14,221 nt of DNA from NCBI GenBank assembly GCA_024278035.1, contig JAJRUA010000338.1:1-14221 (forward strand), given 5' to 3'. Source of the DNA: Planctomycetota bacterium. Its GTDB lineage: Bacteria; Planctomycetota; Planctomycetia; Pirellulales; Lacipirellulaceae. A program made the translations under genes and the position numbers. Positions 6,796 to 13,748 of this stretch are shown here, piece after piece (position 1 is the stretch's first letter; every line of letters starts with the position of its first letter). The notes beneath the pieces were generated by a model that worked only from the letters and a program-made list of their open reading frames with translations, searched no databases and was not told where the DNA came from.

Positions 6796-7008
6796 TTGCC
6801 CAAGCTTCCAGGAATCCATCATCAATAAGCCATTCGCGCCCTTGAAAAGGCCGACTTCGTCGTTGCTCGCCAAGGAAAGCACACCGTGATGACCGATGGA
6901 CAGCGAATCCTTACGATACCACGACACAATCCAATCAACGCCTTCACGATGGGCGCGATCGTTCGTGACGCTGGCCTTACGATTGAAGAGTTCCGCCAAC
7001 TACTTTGA
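6796..7008 (+). pseudogene. hicA: HicA mRNA-interferase toxin, broken by in-frame TAA
   Basis: From a TTG at 6796 the frame reads (M)PKLPGIHHQ, then TAA at 6826-6828, then AIRALEKADFVVARQGKH, TVMTDGQRILTIPRHNP and INAFTMGAIVRDAGLTIEEF before its natural stop at 7006-7008. The stretch is about 70 codons, the usual HicA length. All family marks are present: KLPG, the catalytic histidine in GKH (codon 29), and the IPRHNP strand. The stop sits where relatives as I recall them have Gln (SHRQAIRALE), so one CAA-to-TAA change explains it. Reinitiation at GTG 6886 or ATG 6889 would lose the catalytic histidine at 6880-6882. The remainder is undamaged, so the inactivation looks recent or selected. A sequencing error or stop-codon suppression is possible. 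Confidence 0.85.
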
Positions 7009-7022
7009 ATGGATTTTTTGCG

Positions 7023-7529
7023 ATGCGGATACTTGGTATTGACCCTGGTCTGAACATCACCGGTTACGGTGTGATCGACGCTGAGGCGGGGGGGCCTGGG
7101 TTGGGGCGTCTTCGGCTCGTCGAAGCAGGGATTGTTCGGGGGACCAAAGGGGCGTCGCTTGCCAAACGCATTGGCGAGATTCACACGGGTGTGGCCGACG
7201 TGATCGCTTCGCTGGAGCCTGAATGTCTGGCTGTTGAGGAACTCTACTCTCACTATGAACGCCCGAAGACTTCGATTCTCATGGGCCATGCCCGCGGAGT
7301 AATTATTTTGGCCGCTACCCAGGCAGAGTTGCCTGTCACGCACTACGCCGCGACACAAATCAAAAAAATCCTTACCGGCTCGGGCCGCGCCCCCAAATCG
7401 CAAATGCAACAAGCGATTCAGAACGAACTGGGGCTGAGTACCCTTCCCGAACCGGCCGATGTGGCCGATGCTTTGGCGATTGCGCTGACGCATTGGTATT
7501 TGGGGTGTCGGCAAGGTGTGTCTGCCTAA
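7023..7529 (+). CDS. ruvC: Crossover junction endodeoxyribonuclease RuvC (Holliday junction resolvase)
   Basis: This 168-residue protein cuts Holliday junctions delivered by RuvAB. The RNase H-like catalytic carboxylates are visible: Asp7 in ILGIDPG, Glu72 in AVEELY, and Asp146 and Asp149 in ADVADALAIALTH, the last two in the conserved helix with His157. GHARGVIILAA (88-98) and the T-Q-I-K-K/TGSGRAPKSQM segment (111-128) are family marks. The ATG at 7023 is chosen because MRILGIDPG is the family N-terminus; an in-frame TTG at 7005 overlapping the hicA stop would add six residues. No Shine-Dalgarno precedes it. It is followed 57 nt later by ruvA. Confidence 0.95.
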   Translation: MRILGIDPGLNITGYGVIDAEAGGPGLGRLRLVEAGIVRGTKGASLAKRIGEIHTGVADVIASLEPECLAVEELYSHYERPKTSILMGHARGVIILAATQAELPVTHYAATQIKKILTGSGRAPKSQMQQAIQNELGLSTLPEPADVADALAIALTHWYLGCRQGVSA

Positions 7530-7586
7530 CCCTCCTTCCGTGCCAGAATGGCACGGCTATATTACAGCCTACTACCCCCCCCTTTC

Positions 7587-8213
7587 ATGATTACCAAAAT
7601 TACTGGCCGTGTTGTTACGGTTGCAGACGATATTGCGACCCTTGCTGCGGGGCCGTTCGAGTACGAAGTGCTGATCCCTGAGTTCGCACGACGACGCCTG
7701 CAATCGCATCTTGGCAAAGAGACGAGCCTCCATACGCTGGAGTACATGGAGGGCGATCCGTCTCGGGGCCGGCTGACGCCGCGGATGGTGGGGTTCATGG
7801 ATGCCGTCGAGCGGGAGTTTTTTGGCATGTTCTGCCAAGTGGATGGCGTCGGCGTCAAGAAAGCCTTGCGGGCGATGGTTCGGCCTGTGGCGGAACTGGC
7901 CACCATGATCGAAGAACAGGACGTAAAGGGCCTTTCGACGCTGCCCGGCATCGGTCCGGCAACTTCGGAGCGGATCGTCGCGAAGCTCCGACGTAAGGCG
8001 GCAAAGTTCGCTCTGCTCGTTGGCCGCGAAGAGGTCACCGGTGGAGCAGACATCGAACGTGATTTACTTGCCGAAGCGTTTGAAATTCTCCGCACCCTCG
8101 GCCACAGCGAGCCCGACGCGCGGCGATTGCTCGACGGAGCCCTCTCTCGCAAGAAGAAATACAAGGATGTCGAAACCCTCCTTCATGCCGTCTACGAGCA
8201 ACGCAATGGCTGA
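7587..8213 (+). CDS. ruvA: Holliday junction branch-migration protein RuvA
   Basis: This 208-residue protein, as a tetramer, binds four-way junctions and recruits RuvB. It starts MITKITGRVV as in the family's N-terminal OB-fold. It then carries two helix-hairpin-helix motifs, DGVGVKKAL (86-94) and PGIGPATSERIVAKL (120-134), and a C-terminal RuvB-binding three-helix domain (about 156-208) with ILRTLGHSEPDARRLL. The N-terminal domain diverges noticeably from enterobacterial RuvA. The ATG at 7587 is preferred; an upstream in-frame ATG at 7548 would add a non-family leader encoded by a C-rich tract. The last 8 nt overlap the start of the next hydrolase, suggesting translational coupling. Confidence 0.93.
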   Translation: MITKITGRVVTVADDIATLAAGPFEYEVLIPEFARRRLQSHLGKETSLHTLEYMEGDPSRGRLTPRMVGFMDAVEREFFGMFCQVDGVGVKKALRAMVRPVAELATMIEEQDVKGLSTLPGIGPATSERIVAKLRRKAAKFALLVGREEVTGGADIERDLLAEAFEILRTLGHSEPDARRLLDGALSRKKKYKDVETLLHAVYEQRNG

Positions 8214-9069
8214 GAATTCTACTGCTAAGGCCATAGTACCCGATGGTGCGGGGACGTGGCATAAGGTGTTTCGTATTGTTCGGCTGCCGTTGATTGCTTA
8301 CCTATTGGTGTTGTTGGGAATGACGTTTATCGAAAGTTGGCTTGTTTACCCGGCACCGCCGGTTGACCGAAGCGATTGGCAACCGAAAGGGGACCATGAA
8401 GAAGTCACCTTCGCCTCAAACGACGGTACCCGGCTGCATGGTTGGTTCTACGACCACCCTGAGCCGAAGCGGGCCGTGCTGTATTGTCACGGCAATGGCG
8501 AACAAGTGGCCGACAACCATGAACTAATGCAATTCTTGCGAGAACGGCTCGATGCGGCGGTCTTCATCTTTGATTACCGTGGCTACGGCAAGAGCGAAGG
8601 CAAACCGTTTGAGGCAGGCATCGTGGCTGATGGCTTGGCAGCACAGAATTGGCTCGCTGAACGGACCGGGCGGTCTGCCGATCAAGTCATCGTCATCGGT
8701 CGTTCAATCGGTGGCGGCGTGGCGACGGCCATTGCTGCGGAACAAGGTGCGGGGGCACTCGTCCTCCAAAGTACTTTCACTCGATTGACCGACGCCGCGG
8801 CCGCCCGATTCTCTTGGCTACCGGTACGGCGGTTGATGCGCAATCGCTACGATTCGCTCGCCCGACTCTCAGGCTACCAAGGCCCCCTGTTCATCAGCCA
8901 CGGAACGGCCGATGAGGTGATACCCTTCGAGCAGGGCCAGCGACTGTTCGATACCTCGCCGAGCAATCCCAAGCAGTTTTTCAAGCAGCAGGGGCAAACG
9001 CATATGCAGGCGCAATCCGAGAGCTATTACGCCGATTTGCGGGAGTTTCTCGAAGCGAATGGGGAGTGA
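8206..9069 (+). CDS. Membrane-anchored alpha/beta hydrolase, paralogue 1
   Basis: This 287-residue serine hydrolase has one N-terminal transmembrane helix (about 27-45, RLPLIAYLLVLLGMTF), followed by the LVYPAPP start of the catalytic domain. The fold's landmarks are the oxyanion CHGNGEQ (94-100), FDYRGYGKSEG (122-132), the nucleophile Ser167 in GRSIGG, Asp236 in HGTADEVIP, and His266 in QGQTHMQ. It resembles the Bem46/ABHD17-like group; the substrate is unknown. The start at 8206 overlaps the end of ruvA by 8 nt and is preferred to the longer frame from 8020, which lies wholly over ruvA coding sequence. The next gene is a close paralogue. The hydrolases are probably unrelated to junction processing but may be co-transcribed with ruvCA. 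Confidence 0.85.
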   Translation: MAENSTAKAIVPDGAGTWHKVFRIVRLPLIAYLLVLLGMTFIESWLVYPAPPVDRSDWQPKGDHEEVTFASNDGTRLHGWFYDHPEPKRAVLYCHGNGEQVADNHELMQFLRERLDAAVFIFDYRGYGKSEGKPFEAGIVADGLAAQNWLAERTGRSADQVIVIGRSIGGGVATAIAAEQGAGALVLQSTFTRLTDAAAARFSWLPVRRLMRNRYDSLARLSGYQGPLFISHGTADEVIPFEQGQRLFDTSPSNPKQFFKQQGQTHMQAQSESYYADLREFLEANGE

Positions 9070-9177
9070 ATAGGCGGGGACCCGCATTGACGGCCCCTTT
9101 CCGGCAGAGGACAATTTATTCCTCCCACCCTGCCCTATCACCGCATCCTGCCACTCCCCCCCCTGCCCTATCTCGCC

Positions 9178-10029
9178 ATGTTGGCATCGCTCGAACGATC
9201 GCTGATCTACCCGGCTCCCCCCGTAAGCCGAGGCAACTGGGAGACCCGTTGGCTGGACAAGGAAGACGTCCACTTCGAGTCGCAGTTGCCATTGGACAAG
9301 AAGCATGGCGCAGCGGGCCCCCGCATGGACACGGCTCGCCTACATGGTTGGTTTGTTGCTCACCCTAAGCCAAAGCAAGTCGTTCTTTATGCCCATGGCC
9401 AGACAGAGCATGTGGCAAGCCTTGTGAGCGTTGTCGCTCGCTTGCAAGAGACGCTCGACGCCTCGGTCTTTGTCTTTGACTATCGTGGTTACGGTAAGAG
9501 CGAAGGAACCCCCAGCGAAGCTGGCTGCGTAGCCGACGGTTTGGCTGCGCAACAGTGGCTCGCCGAGAGAACCGGTCGATTGCCTGAGGAGATTGTCGTG
9601 ATGGGCCGTTCGCTCGGCGGAGCGGTCGCCGTGGCCATTGCTGCCGAACGTGGCGCTCGAGCACTGGTTCTGGAAAATAGTTTCTCCAGATTGACCGACA
9701 TCGCTGCCTACAAATATCCCTGGTTCCCCGTCCGACAGCTCCTGCGAGACCGTTACGACTCGATTGCTCGCATTGCCAATTATCGGGGCCCTCTGCTCCA
9801 ACTGCACGGCACACGGGACCGTGTCGCCCCTGCCAAGTTTGCCCGAGAGTTGTACGCTGCTTCTCCTTCCGATTTCAAGCGGTTTTACACCGTCCGTGGC
9901 GGTCGGCACCACGACCCAGCCCCGCTAGACTTTTATATGCGTCTCAACCGTTTTCTGGGCGAGCGGCGGGGCGTCAGCCCCCCGACGATCTCAGTGGCAT
10001 CGTTGCCACCGCTTTTATCAGGGGGCTGA
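9178..10029 (+). CDS. Alpha/beta hydrolase, paralogue 2, C-terminal tail from a palindromic repeat
   Basis: This 283-residue paralogue of the preceding gene shares long near-identical blocks such as FDYRGYGKSEG, ADGLAAQ and WLAERTGR. The triad is Ser145 in GRSLGG, Asp214 in HGTRDRVAP, and His244 or His245 in GGRHHD. From the first ATG the product lacks the transmembrane helix, starting only at LASLERSLIYPAPP. Upstream in-frame codons (from about 9118) read a Pro/Leu-rich, partly helix-1-like stretch without an ATG or GTG, so the true N-terminus is uncertain. The last 20 or so residues (after FLGERR) come from the left arm, loop and part of the right arm of the palindrome at 9957-10046, with the stop inside that arm. 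The domain is otherwise complete, so it is probably functional. Paralogue 1 lies 108 nt upstream. Confidence 0.85.
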   Translation: MLASLERSLIYPAPPVSRGNWETRWLDKEDVHFESQLPLDKKHGAAGPRMDTARLHGWFVAHPKPKQVVLYAHGQTEHVASLVSVVARLQETLDASVFVFDYRGYGKSEGTPSEAGCVADGLAAQQWLAERTGRLPEEIVVMGRSLGGAVAVAIAAERGARALVLENSFSRLTDIAAYKYPWFPVRQLLRDRYDSIARIANYRGPLLQLHGTRDRVAPAKFARELYAASPSDFKRFYTVRGGRHHDPAPLDFYMRLNRFLGERRGVSPPTISVASLPPLLSGG

Positions 10030-10046
10030 CGCCCACCCGCTCGCCC
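9957..10046. repeat. Long palindrome with nested hairpin at the end of the second hydrolase
   Basis: The arms are 29 nt (9957-9985 and 10018-10046), matching at 26 of 29 positions. The core GGGCGTCAGCCCCC appears in both orientations. The 32-nt centre holds a second perfect hairpin, GTGGCA-TCGT-TGCCAC (9994-10009). The stop codon of the second hydrolase (10027-10029) is inside the right arm. No T-run follows, so it is not a standard intrinsic terminator. It resembles interspersed GGGCGTCAGCCCCC palindromes I associate with planctomycete genomes. Confidence 0.8.
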
Positions 10047-10125
10047 GAGCTGTTGGCAATTGGCTAAATCCTGTAGGGTAGACATCGGTACAAGTCCCTA
10101 ATCTCCTAGCCCCTCGTCCCTCTCC

Positions 10126-11196
10126 ATGCCCCGCGAACGGATTCTCTCGGCTGATGATGCTGAACCACCGAGCGATAGCTCCCCGGTCGAGACGAAACAG
10201 ACCGACCAGGATCCGCCCGAAGAGGATTATGCCCTCCGTCCCCGTCGTATGCAGGACATGGTCGGACAGCGCGAAGTCTATGAGCGAATCAAAATCGCCG
10301 TCGATGCCTCGCTCAAACGAAAGGAACCCCTCGGTCATATCCTGTTCGATGGCCCCCCTGGCCTCGGCAAAACGACGTTTGCCACCTGCATCCCCCGCGA
10401 CCTGGGCGTGAGCCTCCAAATTGCCAGCGGTGCGGCGCTCGCTGCCCCCAAGGACTTGCTCCCTTACCTCACCAATGCGGAGGAAGGTTCGGTCCTTTTC
10501 ATTGACGAAATCCATCGTCTGCCCAAGACGGTCGAAGAGTTCATGTACCCGGCAATGGAAGATTTTCGGATCGATATCACCCTGGGCGAAGGGGTCAACG
10601 CACGAACGGTCAACATGCGTCTAAGGCCGTTTACAATGATCGGTGCCACGACCCGCAGCGGTTTGCTCTCCGCCCCGCTACGCGATCGGTTCGTCATTCG
10701 TGAGCATCTCGATTTTTACACGGATAGCGAGCTTATCGAAATCGTCCGCCGCAACGCTGAGAAACTTCGCTTGCCGATCGACGATGACGCGGCTGAAAAA
10801 ATCGCCCGTTGTAGCCGGAGCACACCGCGCATCGCCAACAATCGCTTGCGCTGGGTGCGCGATTACGCCACCAGTCGAGCCGATGGCAAGGCGACACTTC
10901 CTGTTGCCAAAGACGCCCTCAAGATGCTGGGCGTTGACGAACAGGGCCTTGATCCACAAGACCGAAAATACTTGGAGACTTTGCTACGGGTCTTCCACGG
11001 CGGACCGGCAGGCGTGGAGGCGATTGCCCACACACTCAACACGGCCATCGATACGCTCACCGACGAAGTCGAGCCGTTCCTCTTGCGAAGCGAGCTGGTC
11101 GTCCGCACGCCGCGCGGCCGTAAGTTGTCGCACAAGGGCTATGAGCACCTCGGCAAGCTACCGCCACCCGTGGACGACGAGCGATCGCTTTTTTGA
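10126..11196 (+). CDS. ruvB: Holliday junction branch-migration ATPase RuvB
   Basis: This 356-residue AAA+ motor forms hexamers on RuvA-bound junctions. It has an acidic, Pro-rich N-terminal extension (1-38), then LRPRRMQDMVGQ (37-48). These are followed by Walker A GPPGLGKTT (76-84, Lys82), Walker B LFIDEIHRL (124-132), sensor 1 GATTRSGLL (173-181), the arginine-finger segment LRDRF (185-189), and sensor 2 STPRIAN (232-238). The winged-helix C-terminal domain has GPAGVEAIA (293-301) and VVRTPRGR (325-332). The start at 10126 follows a C/T-rich leader without a Shine-Dalgarno. The gene is separated from ruvA by two hydrolase genes and the 9957-10046 palindrome. It is convergent with the secreted-protein gene; the 105 nt between the stops show nothing recognisable. 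Confidence 0.95.
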   Translation: MPRERILSADDAEPPSDSSPVETKQTDQDPPEEDYALRPRRMQDMVGQREVYERIKIAVDASLKRKEPLGHILFDGPPGLGKTTFATCIPRDLGVSLQIASGAALAAPKDLLPYLTNAEEGSVLFIDEIHRLPKTVEEFMYPAMEDFRIDITLGEGVNARTVNMRLRPFTMIGATTRSGLLSAPLRDRFVIREHLDFYTDSELIEIVRRNAEKLRLPIDDDAAEKIARCSRSTPRIANNRLRWVRDYATSRADGKATLPVAKDALKMLGVDEQGLDPQDRKYLETLLRVFHGGPAGVEAIAHTLNTAIDTLTDEVEPFLLRSELVVRTPRGRKLSHKGYEHLGKLPPPVDDERSLF

Positions 11197-11301
11197 TAGC
11201 GCCCTTGTTCGACAGCGAGCCGTATCGTCCCTGGCCATGGCGTCCATCCAGCACAGAAACCATTGCGTCGCTCGCCATTGAAAGAATGACCAATCGGACA
11301 A

Positions 11302-11994
11302 CTAGCGACTCTTCGACTTCGGTTTCGCCGCAGGTGGCTTCTTCGCGGGTGGCTTGGGCGCTTTGCCTGTCTTGAGCGATTCTCCTAACAGCCGTAGCGT
11401 CTCGGTGTATTGCTCGCTGTCCCCTTCACCGGCGGCGTGCGTGTCTTGCACCATGAGGGCAAAAACGCCCTGCTCATTCGCAAACGCAAAGACGTTCTGT
11501 ACGATTTCAATCTTGTCCTTGTTGGTCGTCTTGAGCTGAACGCCTTCGTAACTAGCTTCGACGCCGCGTAGCTTGGCCGTTTTCTGTTCGACCTTCTTCG
11601 GCTTGTACTGATCCGAGATGTTGGAGACCAACACCTCAATCAACGACTTGGGGTCAAGCCCCTCCTCGTACTTTTGCAGCATTAGGGCAGCCGAGGTCCC
11701 TTGGATGGTCCAGATTGTCACTGCCGGGTCTTCCGTATTTTCTTCCGCTACGAATGAAGCGGGATAGCGGAACGACACGCCCGCCTCAGAGAATGAGCGA
11801 TCCACTTCCGGATCGATTTGCATGGTTACCCGCTCGCCATCGATTTTCACCGCAAACGGCTTGCCAACCGGCACGTTGTACGTTTGTTCGCCAATCGTCA
11901 GGCGGGCCTGTTCAATCGCACCAGCGAATGACGGCACAAAAAAAGCCAGAAGAAGCAAAATCCAGTGGGGAGAAAACCGTTTCAAAGCAAGCAT
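11302..11994 (-). CDS. Secreted or periplasmic protein of unknown function
   Basis: This 230-residue protein starts MLALKRFSPHWILLLLAFF and has a clear signal peptide with likely cleavage after S-F-A-G-A. The frame extends upstream to 12060, but the 22 extra residues would bury the signal peptide, so 11994 is preferred. The mature part has an early strand-rich region (TIGEQTYNVPVG) and then a domain of about 140 residues beginning GVSFRYPASF and ending EQYTETLRLLGESLK. The pattern 'G-x-SF-x-YP ... VFALMV ... Y-x-x-xL-x-LLGESL' recalls PsbP/DcrB-like domains, which is a suggestion only. The C-terminal tail is rich in Lys, Pro and Ala (KPPAKKPPAAKPKSKS) and may bind cell-wall or nucleic-acid polyanions. 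It lies 78 nt downstream of the GGDEF gene on the same strand and may be co-transcribed with it. Confidence 0.7.
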   Translation of the reverse strand: MLALKRFSPHWILLLLAFFVPSFAGAIEQARLTIGEQTYNVPVGKPFAVKIDGERVTMQIDPEVDRSFSEAGVSFRYPASFVAEENTEDPAVTIWTIQGTSAALMLQKYEEGLDPKSLIEVLVSNISDQYKPKKVEQKTAKLRGVEASYEGVQLKTTNKDKIEIVQNVFAFANEQGVFALMVQDTHAAGEGDSEQYTETLRLLGESLKTGKAPKPPAKKPPAAKPKSKSR

Positions 11995-12072
11995 TTCAGG
12001 GCGTGTGGTAGGGAGGTGAGAATCGTTCAATCCCCCACTGTAACCAAACGACTGCCGCAAGGGAAAAATTTC

Positions 12073-13014
12073 CTACTCAATTGTTGCTGCGGCAAGCCGC
12101 ACGTCAGTCGGTTCGATTTCGGGATCCGTCTCGGGATCATCGTCCCGGATCGTTTGCCCCGTGTGGATAAACTGTCCGCCGCCGGCAGCCTTGGCGCTGT
12201 ACAGGGCCGAATCGGCCCGTGCCAGAAGTGTTTTGGCCGTGTCGTCGGCACGGGATTGTGCCAAGCCACAACTGACGTGGATGCCCGCCTGCTCGGCAAG
12301 CGATTTACGCAATCTCCGACCAAAAGTACTAGCTCCAAAGAGCCGGGTATTGGGCATCACAATCACCAGTTCATCCAGCCCGTAGCGGGCCGCCATGTCA
12401 CGGTCCCGAAGCTCAGGGCGAATGAACTCCGCCGCACGCAGCATCCGCTCCTGTTGGTCGCTCTGGCCGGTCGTCGGCAGGTCGGCTGCCGAGTCGATGC
12501 TAATCACCGCCACGGAGAAATCCCCATTGGCCGCCTCGTGGCCGCTTAATTCCATCTCTAGCAACTCGTTCAGCCCTCGGCGATTGTTGAGTCCCGTCAC
12601 CGGATCGGTCCGTCCTCCACTGAAGTTGGACAACGATTGTGATTGCTGACGCAGCTGGTCGTAGGCCGTCGCGACTTGGCCCGCAAGGCGAAGCGTTGGC
12701 GTGAGCACCCGCTCCGCTTCGGCTCGCAGAACTTGCCAAGTGGCATCGCTGGCCAATTCCCCGGCATTATCGACTTCGCGTTTGAATCGTTTGACCTCGG
12801 CATGGTGTGCGGCCAGATCACGACGAAGGCTCGACGCAATGGTCTCAAGCTGGCCAGCGATCTCCACCGCTCGAAAAAGTTCCTCCGGCTGCTCCCCCTT
12901 CACTGGTGTTTGGCGACTCCGTCGGCCAAACACATAGCCAATCACCGCCACGGCAGCGAGCGCTACCGTGACGGGCAAACCCAATCCATTCGCTGCTGAA
13001 ATGAAAGCCAACAT
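12073..13014 (-). CDS. Membrane-anchored degenerate GGDEF protein, probable c-di-GMP receptor
   Basis: This 313-residue protein has a transmembrane helix (about 13-30, LPVTVALAAVAVIGYVFG), an alpha-helical, probably coiled-coil linker (about 45-130), and a GGDEF-type domain (136-285). DPVTGLNNRRGL (137-148) is the canonical entry motif and CGLAQS (249-254) plus ADSALYSAKAAGG (267-279) the canonical exit. The signature loop, however, reads GLDEL (212-216) instead of GGDEF. The usual D-x-FK-x-x-ND after the first strand is SIDSAADLP, and GHxxGD is replaced. Diguanylate cyclase activity is therefore unlikely. In contrast an RxxD inhibitory site (R203-D206) stands exactly five residues before the signature loop, so c-di-GMP binding is plausible. 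The acidic tail is polar and unstructured. Same strand as the genes on either side. Confidence 0.85.
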   Translation of the reverse strand: MLAFISAANGLGLPVTVALAAVAVIGYVFGRRSRQTPVKGEQPEELFRAVEIAGQLETIASSLRRDLAAHHAEVKRFKREVDNAGELASDATWQVLRAEAERVLTPTLRLAGQVATAYDQLRQQSQSLSNFSGGRTDPVTGLNNRRGLNELLEMELSGHEAANGDFSVAVISIDSAADLPTTGQSDQQERMLRAAEFIRPELRDRDMAARYGLDELVIVMPNTRLFGASTFGRRLRKSLAEQAGIHVSCGLAQSRADDTAKTLLARADSALYSAKAAGGGQFIHTGQTIRDDDPETDPEIEPTDVRLAAATIE

Positions 13015-13100
13015 GATTGCTTCTTCGCCTCGACTTGTACTCGATGATTCAGAAAACAGGTTATTAAAAGGTCGGTACCAGCAAGCAGCCTGCGGAAAAA

Positions 13101-13289
13101 TCAGATCCGGTGCCGCGTTCCCAACCCGCGTACCAGCAAGAACCCGATGAGGCTAACCACTCCCAGCACAATCATCCATTCTTCTTGCGAGAGTGAGCTG
13201 AACCAATTCCAACCCTGCTGGAGGCCCGTAGCGATGGATTCTTGAATGTACTGCTGGGCAGCTTGGAGGGTCTCTTGAACGTCTTCCAT
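13101..13289 (-). CDS. Small single-helix membrane protein, unknown
   Basis: This 62-residue protein runs from MEDVQETLQAAQQYI. It has an amphipathic N-terminal half, a Trp-rich turn (WNWFSSLSQEEW), a transmembrane helix (MIVLGVVSLIGFLLVRGLG) and a short basic end. The start at 13289 has a weak AAGG 7 nt upstream. A longer frame to 13376 would prepend 29 residues lacking hydrophobic or family features. The N-terminal segment is predicted cytoplasmic or peripheral. It is 86 nt upstream of the GGDEF gene on the same strand, so the two may be co-expressed. I do not recognise a family. Confidence 0.55.
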   Translation of the reverse strand: MEDVQETLQAAQQYIQESIATGLQQGWNWFSSLSQEEWMIVLGVVSLIGFLLVRGLGTRHRI

Positions 13290-13674
13290 GAGGAAACCTT
13301 GACCGATCGGAGGGTGGGGAGCGTGAGGATAGGCAAGCTGGCATAGCCTGTGCCACTGGAAAATTAGGCCACGCAAAGCCCTTTGTCACCTTGAATCGAC
13401 GTGCGAATCCCCAAAGAAGGTTCTTGAGGTGAAGCGACGCCGATTCATCGTCACCACTGGTACAACCGGTTCTCCAGCAGGATTCGCCCCAGGGCGAGCC
13501 TACCTGGCCGATGTTCCCATTCTCAGGAGCAAATTGGACGATTGACGCCCCGCGCTCCGGCAAATAGATTAGGGGGCTGTTGAGAGGGGTTCGCCCTTCG
13601 GTAACAGGGAGGCCGGCCCTTATAAGGGTTCCCTTAAAATGGCTAGTCAGCGATCGGGTGGAATCCCCGGCTCT
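13290..13674. other. Gene-free spacer upstream of tRNA-Asp
   Basis: I see no supported gene in these 385 nt. Near the tRNA a 12-bp perfect palindrome CCCTTATAAGGG (13617-13628) contains TATAAG, and TAAAAT (13635-13640) lies about 35 nt before the tRNA. Either could be a -10 element, but neither has a convincing -35 at the right distance. The rest is featureless to me. Confidence 0.5.
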
Positions 13675-13748
13675 GGCGCCGTAGCTCAATTGGTTAGAGC
13701 ACCGGACTGTCGATCCGGAGGTTGCGGGTTCGATTCCCGTCGGCGTCG
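13675..13748 (+). tRNA. tRNA-Asp (anticodon GTC)
   Basis: The 74-nt cloverleaf is complete. The acceptor stem GGCGCCG pairs with CGGCGTC with one G-U pair. The D-arm is GCTC/GAGC. The anticodon stem CCGGA/TCCGG encloses loop CTGTCGA with anticodon GTC at 13709-13711. The T-arm GCGGG/CCCGT has loop TTCGATT. The discriminator base is G, normal for tRNA-Asp. CCA is not encoded. A strong terminator follows 8 nt later. The 3' part overlaps, antisense, the last codons of the recombinase at 13694-14221, which marks this tRNA as the integration target. Confidence 0.97.

Noticed and set aside
6886..7008. Internal restart giving a shorter HicA
   Set aside because: GTG 6886 or ATG 6889 would start after the catalytic histidine and lacks a ribosome-binding site, so no active toxin would result.
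8020..8205. Longer N-terminus for the first hydrolase
   Set aside because: These codons overlap the conserved RuvA C-terminal domain in another frame. The ATG at 8206 gives the usual anchor-plus-hydrolase architecture.
11197..11301. Terminator between the convergent ruvB and secreted-protein genes
   Set aside because: I found no stem followed by a T-run on either strand in this 105-nt spacer.
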